64,000 bases of DNA from Alviniconcha marisindica (lineage: Eukaryota; Mollusca; Gastropoda; Provannidae). This document shows, one piece after another, positions 1 through 12,500 of the stretch. A program made the translations under genes and the position numbers. The stretch lies in contig JABMCL010000533.1 in the NCBI GenBank assembly GCA_018857735.1, forward strand, positions 235,001 through 299,000, given 5' to 3'. The notes below the pieces were generated by a model. That model searched no databases. It worked only from the letters and a program-made list of their open reading frames with translations, and was not told the origin of the DNA. How positions within the stretch are numbered: the first letter of the stretch is position 1; each line of letters opens with the position of its first letter.

Positions 1-237
1 TACTGACATCATAGTTCTCAGTCTAGAGCTGTTCTGTTTAATAACCTGAAAGCAAAGCCTATAAAATATATCTGTATCACAGACACTTTGTCTGAGACTC
101 AGGTCCTCGATGATCGGGGTATCTACATTGTAATTTCGAAAGGAAGGAAATGATGAGATAACAAAAAGTGCGTCAAAAAACTTTTAGTTGTCAATGGCTG
201 TTTACTAGAGTTGCTTCCCATGCTGGACTTTCTAGTC

Positions 238-266
238 TTTTGATCACATGATCAAAATTTCCCGCC
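238..266. promoter_or_regulatory. Probable UHRF1 promoter: palindromic E-box and E2F-type site
   Basis: The sequence ttttgatcaCAtgatcaaaa at 238-257 is an inverted repeat with 9-base arms around CA and contains TCACATGA, an E-box. Directly next to it, TTTCCCGCC at 258-266 is a full E2F consensus, about 90 bases upstream of the start codon. Mammalian UHRF1 is an E2F-regulated S-phase gene, so the placement is sensible. No TATA box is seen. That this is the active promoter is inference. Confidence 0.55.
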
Positions 267-356
267 ATCCTTCACATGGCATTGTTTTGTTGACACTAAG
301 AGACAGTCAGGTTTTTGATGATTATTATGTGACAGATATTTTGATTGAAAAACATT

Positions 357-509
357 ATGTGGATCCAAGTCAGAACGATCGACGGGAAGAAAACTGTCAG
401 AGTTGACAGTTTATCTAAACTGACCAAGATCGAAGAACTGAGAGAGCGTCTGATTGAACTTTTTGATGCGCAACCCAGCGACCAGCGACTGTTTTTTCGC
501 GGGAAGCAG
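357..509 (+). CDS. UHRF1: UHRF1 exon 1: ubiquitin-like domain, N-terminal half
   Basis: Fifty-one codons from the ATG, ending in phase 0 at the donor gttggt. The translation starts [16 protein letters not shown] and ends FFRGKQ, the same point at which the human protein reads GKQ-MEDGHT. No other upstream ATG in this frame gives UBL-like sequence, so the start is secure. Confidence 0.96.
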
Positions 510-3500
510 GTTGGTTTTCACTAGATCAGTATCACTATATTATACAATATTGTCACAATTGATATATTAGTGGTCTATAATCTGGATGGTAATTAAAAAC
601 AGACGCAATTATTATACACTCGTATGTGCGTAAACGGGCATGCCCATAAACGATACGCAAAAAGTGTAAGGTGGAGATCACGGCCCGCTTGTATTTTATT
701 TTTACTGCCGATTTGGCCGGCTGTCGGTCTCACTCTCAGAAGGGATCGCAGAATTCCACAGGTTAGATCCGGCAGCCAAATAATAGATTGTAGCTGGCAT
801 TTTTGAGACGATCACGTCTTGATTTTCGTCACTAACGCGTTTTCCATCGAAACGGCTGTGGAACCCTCGAACAGCCTCAGTTTCATTCGAAGCTGTTCAG
901 ACTCACGAGTGTTCCGATGGAAAACGACACATCGGTGATTGAGTGAAGGAAACCTGTAGAAAGAATCGTCACATAAACAGTAAATAAATCGATAACTTGG
1001 CCTGTCAGATCGAAGTGTAGATCACTGTAGACTTGTGGGAACGATTTTGCGACCGAGCAGTAAAAAAGTACGGGGGGGGGGGGGGGGGATGCAAAGACCT
1101 TACCCTGCCTGCCCTCTTGGTCACAAGGAAACACTCAGACAGTAAACACGCCCCAAACGCCAGCCCCAACTCTTCAACACCCTGCATGGAGACGAGCTAT
1201 AAGTATGTACAACAGGTGAACTGCAAAGACTTGTTACTTGGGCGTGGAGTTGAGAAGCAGACTACACCAGCCCAGGGAGCTCACATGTAAATTGTTCCAT
1301 GCAGAGTTGGAATTTGCACTTGTAATTCAAACTCAGAATGTCATTTCCTGAAAAGTGAAATGAACACAAACTGAGCAGTTGGTGAGTTTCAGAATCACCT
1401 GAATTGCCGGCTCAATTCCATTAACTCGTTAATTGTATCGAGTGCAAAGTCAGAATGTTTTTTGTTGTTGTTAGAATAGTATTATTATTAGTAATTACTA
1501 AATTAGTATGTTGTGTGAGTAGGTTTGTGAAAAGTGTGATATATTTCATGAAAATTGCTGTGTGAAAAACGGTATTTGGTAGTTTTGTGTCACTGCTTTT
1601 TAAATCAAATGCAGTCGGAAAAAAATCATCAGTCTTTCGCCAACACACTGAGTCTGAGTGTGACAGGTACAAATAACTCCACTCTTTTTTTCATGAGTTA
1701 CTAGTGAGGGGTCTCATCTCAATAGGTTAGTTTTGATCTTGATTAAAATAATGTCAGCGACTTGACTACTTCTTGGTAATTATTATATATGTCTAGGGGC
1801 TCACTCATTGCTCACACCTTTCAAAGGGCAGGTTTTGTTAGTTTTGGTGCCACTGCACACAATTTGCCTGAAAGATGAAATATGGTACTGTTTCATTTAT
1901 TTGATCATGTTATTGTCAATGGACTTGACTTGTTTTGTAACTGGGTAGTTTTAATGCAAAATGGTTCATGATGGAGAGGACTGAAAGCTAAAGTGGATGA
2001 GAAGAGGGAGCCAGTGAGTATCAGTAGGCGTGTTCTAATGTACAATGATGGTTGGTGCTGATTTCAGGAATTGCCAGGATTTTGCTTGATTCAAGAATTG
2101 AGCAGCTCAGTGTAGGGATTGCTAAATTGAGTGGCAGTCCTGATTTGACACCTTGGAAGTATTACTTAACTTATTGTGTTATCCTTATGCAAACAACTAG
2201 CTTAATGGCCAGTTCAGTCATTCTTCCTTTTTGATTAAATTGTATCTTTCAGGTTCATGTCTCCTGAGTCCTGGCTATTTTCATAAGTATGTCACATAGA
2301 CTTAAGGGAAGTATTAAGTATGCTTGCTGATCAGCGAAAGTGTACTCACACCAGGAAGTAAGGAAAGAATGATGGTGTTAGGGGTAAGAGCAAGATGATG
2401 ATAATTCAACACCTTTTCCCCCTGAAAAGTGAAATTGTTATTCCACAATTCATGTGAGATGGATGGACTCTATGTTGATCACTTGATGCCTGTGTGAGTT
2501 TTGGGATAGATAAATAAAGTATAAACAGTTACGTGCCTCCCTTGTGCAAGAACAAGTAACTTGGTGTTTTACGCCCAGTCAACCAGTCCAGTATTGTTAT
2601 TATATGAGGGTGAGCCTTGTGTGAGAATCCAAGGGGTGGTAGACCAAATTGGCAAATGACATGAGAAGAAGAAAAAAGTGATAGAAGAAATTGTTCAACT
2701 GGACCGTAAAATGATAGCATGAAATGGAGCCCAATAATATTCTATTCTTTTGTTGTTGTTGTAATCAATAATAGACTAATATTGTAATACTAATACTGTA
2801 ATAGTAATACTGACCAGTTACTGAAACTAATGTGAAACATTCCTTTTAATCTTGCTGTGTTTTGATCTAATAGTAATATACTACTACTTATTACTATTAA
2901 TACTATCTGTAGTTTAAGTGTAACATGTGCCACTACCAGTCTTGTGAAATAGTCTGGAGTGTCTGCAACTGGGTTCTTCTTCAGTGCTGGTCCTAGATAG
3001 AGGGAATCAGAGGTCAAAACTGAAATAGCTTACAACTTATCCCAATTAGGCTTGTTGTGTTCCACATACATCCTATTTTAAGGCACAATTAAAAGAAAAG
3101 CAGTTAGGACCCCGACTGCAAGTTAGGGTGGCTTCGAACATGTCCAAGTGGAGAGCATAATGCATGTTTCGGTGTGACACAAAAGTATCATTATGTAATA
3201 TTTAGAACAAGAACCTTATTATTTCATAGAAAGGTTTTGAATAACAATCATTAGGAGTAACTAAGTGCAGTTTTTAAGAGTGTTCATCCACTAGAGAGTA
3301 GAACAGCCTACCTGCAAAATTGTGACACCGAAACATTCGTGACATGAAAAAGAGTTTTTCCTTCAAGATCAAACACCATGGATCATGAACAAGTATTTAT
3401 TCTTGTTAGTTTTTGATGCTATTTCAAAGTAATATTGGAACACTCCTCAACTTCGGATTTTCTTTGAATTGTAACGCATGTTTCACGTGACGTGTAATGT

Positions 3501-6500
3501 ATGCTTCACGGGTCATGTAAACTGTTAAAAGCATGTAGAAAATGTATTTTTTCAGAGTATTTGTATACATTACATGTATGTAAGCATTTGTTTTGAGTTT
3601 GACAAGTTTTGCTTATGTAAAAAAGAAAAAAGTGATGAGTAGTACTACTACTAGTATGTTTAACTTTAATGTTTACATGAAGTGACTGAGTGAAACTTAA
3701 CATGAAAATTTAATCAATCATCTGTTCTCATGCAAAACAATGACAACTTCAAGCAACTTTTATTCTGTAAAAAAGAATAAGAAAAAAGCTGCATTTGACA
3801 CCGGTCTGTAGTGGCTTAGTTTTGTAAGCTGATCAGCAGGTACCCAAGGGATGTCATCAGTTGCAGGGAACGAGAAGCTGTTCTGATTTTCACGCAGGAA
3901 CTTTATCTGCACTTCTCCAGATGAATTCTTGTAGTCTAGAACCTAGATTTAACAGAGCCAACAAGTGAAATCACAGCACCAGTTGCAGTCCACAACACAT
4001 CACATTCAGAGACAGCAATCAAAGTGGGAGGAAATGGAAAAACAAGATGTAGTAAACTAGTAGTAGTACACACAATAGATATATAGTATGCTGTCTCAGA
4101 CCCCTGTCTTTTTCATGAATGCTAATGCACGCCCAAGAAACCAAACAAAAAACAAAAAACATGAATAAGAAAACAAAACAAATCAAGTACACTGTACAGT
4201 TCTACTCAGTATATTGATATTATTATGTTGAATTCTTTCCAGCTTAAATTAATAAAGTTTACTAAAAATGAACAAAACAAAAACAAAAAACCTCTGCAAG
4301 CACACCATGTCACTACTAAAACAAGACAGAAGAAACAACAATAAAAATTCCAAACAAAAACTGCAAGCACACCATGTCGCATGCGATTTATGTTAAGTTC
4401 TATCGTTTCTAGTCCGATAACAGTTAAATCAAAAGAATCTCAAAGTTACATCATCATCAAAGTTACATCATCAATCTCAGTTTCACACAGAAATCAAAAC
4501 AAAGTAGGGAAGATAACTTAGATTTCTTTAACACATTCTGCGACGTGATGATAATGTTTACATGTACAACGCATGTTTTGTGTGACAGAATCAACTTCCG
4601 TCCGGTTCCATGTCGCCAGAAACAAATGTTATGTTTTGACCAATTCTTCTCTCCTTGTTCATGGACTGAGAAATAATTTGAAATGACTGCAACCATTACT
4701 AAACATGTTTGTTTTTGATCCTACGTATGCCTACTTTTTGGTAATTGTGGTTCCAAACCATGAAATAATGATTTGGCAAGAAACGTACATTTCATGTAAT
4801 GAAACGGAGATGAGCTTGCAAGAGAGTGCATTGAACACATTGAATGCTGTATTTATAAATAAAGAGTGCTACTGTATAAAATACTAGTCTGAAATGATCA
4901 AGTAACTATAACTGCTTGGAATTTCACCTACCTGCTCATTGGTAGCCTCCAAATTGGGCAAAATTGTATGCTAGCAGACAACGATGACAGCCAGTCAACG
5001 CATGTTTCTCCTGCGTCACAGCGTGACACGCAGTGGTAAAAGCACCCAATCACAAATTCCATGTTTATCACGTGACACGACATCATTAATGTGTGTAAAT
5101 GCCCATGCCATGGTATGTTTGAAAATCACAGTTAGAAGATTTTTTCCTTTATTGGATTTGTTTCACAAAATTTTGTTGTTGCACACTGTGACGCAAAATT
5201 TTCATTGCACTTTTAATGCATTTTAGCAAATAATACAGCAACTTTGGTGTTCAGATCTCGGCATCTATAGTGCTTTGTTATTTATAGCAGCAGTGTTTTC
5301 CCCGGTTCGCATTGTTGATCTTGTGCAAGTTGGAAGTGAAAGCGTGTTTCATGACGTGACGTGTCATGAAACGTGCGTTATGCTCACTTTCAACCATCAT
5401 TGTTGTACACAGACATACTCAGCAGTCCTGAAATTAGCTTCTAGGTGCTTTTGTATGTTGCAGCTTTGCAAACAAATCAGATATGTCTGAATATTTTCGT
5501 CTGGTATGAAGTAGCTTCCAACACAAGCAGTAGGGTATCGCCATTCCCATTTTTGTGTGACATGGGAATATATTTTGCTAATAAAAACTAAATAAAACAA
5601 TTTTTTCCACCGCATTGCTGTCATTCCTCTATAAGAAAAGGGAATTTTCTCCATTTGGTGTGAAAAAAAGGAACTGATTTACAACAAAACTGTTGCAACA
5701 TGAGTCACTACCAATTCAGACCAGCATTGGAGAAGAACCCAACTGCAAGCACTACGCTTTCATTCAAGAAACTGTTTTATGATTCCATTACTTTGGGTGA
5801 CCTCGGCTCTTGTCTGATAGGACTTAAACTAGTTAAAGTCATGGCTCATGAATAAGGTTGACTTTTAAGTGATGCATTCATGCATTCATACATGCACCGC
5901 ATACAAGTGCCAGTTGCTGTATTAGTATACCAGTAATAGACTAATACTAGTGTAACTGGAGTCTGTATTGCTTTCACTTACAAAAAAATGTTTTACTCAC
6001 TTAACTATAAGAATTGAAGTTCACAGTAACCTAAAATTCTTCGTAATTGTAATATGGTGGTCAGTTTTATGGTGTTTTTCTTTAAAATGAATACTTTGTT
6101 AAATCATTGACTAACTCAGTAACTGAGCAACTGCGGTGTTTGTGACTTTGTCCTAGTTTTGTCCTTCGAGACTGTCTGCCTCCCAAAGTAATTGATTTTG
6201 CTTTATTATTACTGGTATTCATCTCCTATTAATGTTCTGTATTTTTTAATGTTGTGTATTTTGCAGTTAGAAGATGGCCACACATTGTTTGATTATGATG
6301 TTGGCTTAAATGACCTGATTCAGCTGATGATTCGTATAAAACCGGCCCTGGCAGCTGATGCACCAGCCACACCGACAATGCCTGCAAGAGCTGAGCCTAA
6401 AGATGGTGCAGAAGACCATTTCTCTGACAAAGAAAACAATGAGGTACACATGATGTTCTCTGTGAATTTTAACATTTTTGTACTTTAAATAATAACTAAA

Positions 6501-9500
6501 TAACTTAATAAGTAACAACTTGTTGGTAGTAATTTATCTGAACAAATGTGTAAGTGCAGCACTTGACATTAACTTGATTAGGCATTGCCTGACTGCCCAG
6601 GGCAGCCAAACCGAGCAGTCAGGCAACCTGTAGATCTTCAGAATGAAGTTGCCTGATTGCACAGATAAAAAAATTTTTTTTTTTACAAGTCTGTCTCTTA
6701 TTTTCTCTCCCCTCCTCTCTCTCTCTGTCTCTCTCTCTTGTATCAGTGTAGAAACCTGTTTTTTTCTCTCCTCCCATTCCCAGTACAGTGGAAAGGGTTG
6801 TACACACAGCAGTCTTGCTGATGATGCAGAACTGAGGGTGTGTAAGTATTATGCACAGACTTGAGACCCATGCATCATCTTGATGCACACCTTTTCTCTC
6901 AAAAAGATTGAGATGTTTGACGATCATTTAGTGCATCTCAGTGAAACCAGTTTGGCAAAATTTGGAGTGAAAATTCTGCTTGCCAAACCACATTCCTGTC
7001 CAAAATGCTGATTGGTTTAATTGTTGCTTCTGGTTACTGGTGGGACTGTTTCAGGGCTGACTGGTTGAAAGTATACTTCCTTTCAGCTCTGATACTTTCT
7101 TTAAAATGCCTTGTTCCCATTTCAGCAGGAAACCTGTCACTTTTAACCTGGCTTACAGTTACAGTTGCGAAGATGTGCTTAGCGGTGAAATCTGATGATG
7201 AAATTGAAGGAGAGAAGTATTAAAGCATCACTAGCGTACATTCATGATGCAACTGTAGTGCTAGTGTAAACCTGTGACTGAATTTTGGCAATGGTGTAGA
7301 TCATGGCCTCCTTCATTTTTACTGCTGCTTGGTCACAAAATGGCTCTCACAATTCCACAGTGGTATACTCTGCCCTGGCAGCCAAATGAATTGATTATAA
7401 TTACCGTTTTTGCGACAGTTACTTTTGTACTTCATTCACTGGTGTGCAGTTTTTTATTGGAACAACATAGAATGAAACTGAGGCTGTTCCATGGCTGTTT
7501 TAATGGAAACAATGTTGGTGAAGAAAAAGAAAAAGTAGATGATGAAAAAATGGTAATTACATTTCATTATTTGGCTGCAAGTTTGAAGCAAAGATCACCA
7601 TGGAATTGTGAGATCTGGGTCATTTTGAAACTGAGAATTGGCCAGAGCTACAGTAACAATGATTGTGGCCATGATCTCCACCTTTGCCTGGATTTTTTGT
7701 GTTATGCATTTGAAAGAGTGAACTAAATAAAATGACTAAATAAAGCCTTAATAAAGGAATGAAGAAGAAAAAAAGGAGAGAGTTTAGTGTATGTACTGAG
7801 TGAGAGTAAGTGTGAAGATGATAGTGATGGAATATTTGTGGTGTGGTGTAAAAAAGCAACAACAGGTATGACAGTGTTTACTGCTGAATATTCATTATAT
7901 ATATTGGCTGTTTTGACCCCCACTTTAGGCTGTTTGATCCTCAGAATTTTGGACAAGGGGTCATTCGACCCTCATTTAAAATAGATGATCTTCGGAAATC
8001 CAGGGGACTGCACTCGGTAAGTGCCTACATGCATGGCCTGTATATATATAGGACCAGGCCTGCGGGTGTAGCGCAGAGTAGGCATGCTTTTGTTGGGGGT
8101 GGTGTGAGCATGTGGACAAGCTGACGGATACCTGTAAACGAAGGCAGAAAATGCATCAGAAATGTCGATCAAGTGCTCACCGTTCATGGGGAACATGCAG
8201 ATTGGATAGTAGGTTCCCCCAGCTGGTAGTCTAGTATAAATTATAATAGGTCTATGCCTGAAGATCTAAACTGTCGCAGATCGGCTCTTCTCAGCTGCTG
8301 CCTCCATTCAGGGGACATCACTCTCCCGGAGTAAGAAAACACTGTCAAATTATCTTTGCCTGTTATTTCCGGAAATCATCTATTCCTACAGGGAACACTG
8401 ACACTGGCTTCAAACCCCCCTCCCACAGCCCTGCATCACTTGTTCTGTGTCAGGGCATAGATAAAGAAACATGCACACATTTGAATTACTTAGACACTGG
8501 GGGAGTTTATGTACCTTGTATTTACTTTTAATTTCATGTCAAGTGAGAGTTACCATAGGCAACTCAAATCTTTGTTGTTGTGTGACATCTTCCATGCTTT
8601 AATGAACTGTTTGTTGATTATACACCATCCAGCCTGGCCAAAACTTTTATAACATTACTGAGTATGTGCAGTTTTTGAGAAGCCTGAATCTTGACCACAT
8701 GAAATAATAAATGATAACAAGAATTCCTGTTATTAGTGTTAAGTGTTGTTATTTGTGCCTTCTTATCTTTTTTTCCAGCCTGACAGTGATGCTGAGTTTG
8801 CTCATGCATCAAGCAGTCTGGTATGTCTGGATCTTGATGAAGGCAATATTTATAAGGCAAGTTTGGTTTGTTGGAATTATGTACATTTCTTTCCAGATTT
8901 AGACAATGTCATTTTGTGAACAGTGTCATGTTTGTACCATTCAGGCTGACGTAACACAACTGAATCAGTTACGCAGTACTTTGTCAGAAATTTGACTGAG
9001 TGATTCCACAGGCAATAACTGAATAAGGAGGAGGGAAGCTGTCTTGCAGACAAAGACTGGCCCTGGGAATCCTGTAGTGCTGGGAATCTTGGAGTTGGAG
9101 TATATCAATCAGGCATTATCTATATACAGTGCTCCTGGTAACGCACACATTCCGGGTCTATTAGGCACAAATATGAATTTTGATACACAGATTAGAGATA
9201 TGTGAGTCATCTTGATGCACACATATTTTCAAAGCGATTGAGATAGTCGACTGTCGTTTAGCGCATCAGTGACACCAGATCAGCAAGGTTTGGAATGCAA
9301 AACTCTGCTTGTCTAATCACATTCCTGTCCACGATGCTGATTGGTTTAAATGTCATTTCTGGCAGTTGTATTTCAGAGCTGATTGGTTGGAAATTCATTT
9401 CCTTTCTATGCCTTTGTCACTTCGGCTGAAAACATGTCGCTTATACCTGGCTTACATGTGTGAAGAAGTGCTCGGCAGCAAAGTCTGATGAAAATATTAT

Positions 9501-12500
9501 GTTGAGGGAGAGAGAAGTATTAAAGCAGCTCAAAAAGATCCTAGCACAACGGTAGTCACTAGCATATGCTTGACTAGTGCAACATTACTGTAGTAGGTAG
9601 CATAAATGTGACTGAATTTTGGCAAAGGCAAATATGCCCTTCTCAGTTGCAGGAAAATGCCTCTTGCAATTCCACAGTGATCTACTCTTTGCCCTGGCAG
9701 CCAAATGATTTATTATGATTACTGTTTTTATGACAACTACTTTTGTACTTGCTTCCTTCACTGATGTGCTGTATTCCATTGGAACAACCCAGAACAAAAC
9801 TGAGGTTGTACCATGGCTGTTCCAATAAAATAAAATAAAAGTTGGTGAAGGAAGCAAAATAAGAAGTAATTGTCGCAAAAACGGTAATTACAGTTGGTTA
9901 TTTGGCTACATGATGGAAGCAAAAATCACTAGAACTGAGAATCTGAGATCCGGGTGGGGCCATATTGTGACAGGGGGTTGGCCAAATTGGGGGGGGGGGG
10001 TAATCTCCCACCTTTGCCACATTTGTTTTGTTTTGTTATGCATTTGAAAGAAAGAACACTTCTGAAATGACTCAAATTAAAAGGAATGGGAAAAGTTTAT
10101 TTTTGTATGTATCATATTCTAAATGATTGTAAATGTGAAGATAGTAATGATGGAGCATTTGTGGTGTGATGTTTTTGTTGTTGTTGTTCTAATACAAAAA
10201 TTGTTGCTACAGAATATTCAAATAGGCCACTTCAGTATTGTGACCCCCAGTTTAGGCTGTTTGACCCTTATATTTTTTGACAGGAGATCATTATGACCCT
10301 CACTTAAAATGTATATCGGGAACACTGATATATGGTTGTTGCACATCTGGTAATTCTGAACTGTACCATCTATGTACTAGGAGTGTTTGCTGTTGAAATT
10401 AGTCGTTTAATAGGCACTTGCATATGTTCATTACTTAAGACTAGATGTAACAAACAGTTTGATCAAAGACAAACCCTTTGATGACTCATCTCATGCTGGT
10501 AGTTGTACTGTTAATATTTATAGAGAGAATAGATGGGTATGGTCCTGCCTAGAAAACTGCAGTGTGGTAGTTCATACGTTGTGGCAAGACTGTGGTTTGT
10601 TCTTCTCAAACTGTTTTAGTTTTATCATTTTGTGAAAAGTGTGTGAAATGAAAAATAGCATGCCCTAATGTGGTTGTTATTTCTGATTGTTTTAGAATTG
10701 CAGGGACACATACTGAGCTGTAATAATACGAATAGTTTGGTAATTTTGGTTTTGATTACTTTAAGGTTTCGGAGAAAAACCAGGTATGGTAAACTGATAC
10801 ATATTAAAAAAGTATTCCCCATTGCACCATGGTAACTAATCACCCAAAACGTGATTTTACTGATAGAGTGGTTGAGGTGGGTAACATCTCTCTTGCAGCT
10901 GCTTAGACTTACCAGTGACCAGTAATAAAGTGTTACATAATTAATAATTATGAAAAGAAAAAGAAGGAGGGAAAAAAGATCATGGTAAACAATTGTTTTA
11001 AAATAATTTGGTTTTCTTGAAACCTTTCTCAGTGAGTTCTAACTCTGCACTAGAATGATCCAAATTTGTCCTGTTTGCTTTGCTGCCTTTATTAAGAAAG
11101 CTGTTGTAAATGTATAAAAGTAATTCCCAGTTCTTTTGGGCAGGTTGGAGACATCATTGATGCCAGAGACCCCATGATGGGTGCCTGGTTTGAGGCCAAG
11201 ATTTTGGATGTGATAAGAGACAGGAGTGTTGGCCAGCATCATCGTTGTGCCAGTAGGCCACCAGCATCATCCATCTCTGGAGCACAGACAGCTGGACTGA
11301 GTTCTAGCATTCCCAGTGCTGACTCTGAACAACGGGTTGTCCTCAAAGATTCAAAAGAAAAGATGCAGAAACACAGTGATGAAAGCACAGTCAATAAAAA
11401 AATTGATAAAGAAAATAGTGATGTGGCAGGCAAAGAAGATATTGGGGCTTTAGAGATAGGTACTAATGAAGCAGATGACAAAACAAATGATGAACAGATA
11501 GGTGAGCAAGAAACAGTAATAAAAGATGAAAACTGCAATGAAGGCATATCAGCTGGTGAGGAAAATGGTATGCTTCAGAAAAGAGAGGTTTCCATGGCAA
11601 CAGATGATGGCTGTATGACAGACTGTGATGAACCAGGCTGTGCAGTGGTTCCAAGTGTTAAGAAAACAGAATGTGCAACTGTTCTGAGTCCAAAGAAAAT
11701 GTCCACATCAAAAGACAACATGGCAGAAGCAGGGATCTCAGCCAATCGTTTACTGTTCAAGAGGGAAATGTCGGATGATCTGAAGAAGCAAGGGATTCTG
11801 CGTGAAACCACTGTCAGCGATGGTTTTATTTACAAAGTGGTGTTTGATGGGTAGGTATGTTTGGGTTGATTTTCTGTGTGCATTGTGTTCCTTCCACTGG
11901 TTTTCTTGTTTCCACTCATTTTCTTTAGTGCATGCCTTGTATCCCCTACGGGTGGTTTGTATGACCCTTTGCCTCTGACAGGACATTAAAACCTGATTAC
12001 TGTTTGATAGACCTGTCGCAGTGTCAGTTTTGAAGAGTTGGAATTCACAGCCAAGTTGCATGCATTGTTCAATACTGAGAGCCTTTACGGAAAGTTTACA
12101 AGAAGCTAGAACTTCACTGAAGTTGGCTTGTCCATAATTGGTGTGCATGATATAATGTGGGATTTTTTTTTTTATTTCAAAAATGAGATTTTCAATGTCT
12201 TCAAACATGAATGATTTAATTCATAATTTATTATTATTTCTGCAGCATTATAATTTATACTAGATACAGTGGTTTCAACTATTTGGCTTACTTGTTTTTC
12301 ACTTAACAACACCAACAAAAAAAGTGTTGTCTGTGATGTGGGACAGCAAACTTGTTTAACTTTGAAATCCTGTCACAGGGCACTCGCACAAACAAGAGTC
12401 ACATACAAGAAAGGCAAGATCAGCACTTGATCATTAAAGAGGAACTGAAATAAATAAGCATAGGCCATTTTGATAGCAGTGGAATTAAAGAAAATATATA

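Noticed and set aside
1..356. An upstream neighbouring gene on the minus strand
   Set aside because: No coding-like frame or splice signals; treated as UHRF1 5' flank.
11851..11854. Exon 4 ending at the second donor (before gtatgt)
   Set aside because: This donor fits the consensus well, but it retains an in-frame TAG; the first donor joins to exon 5 in the conserved frame.
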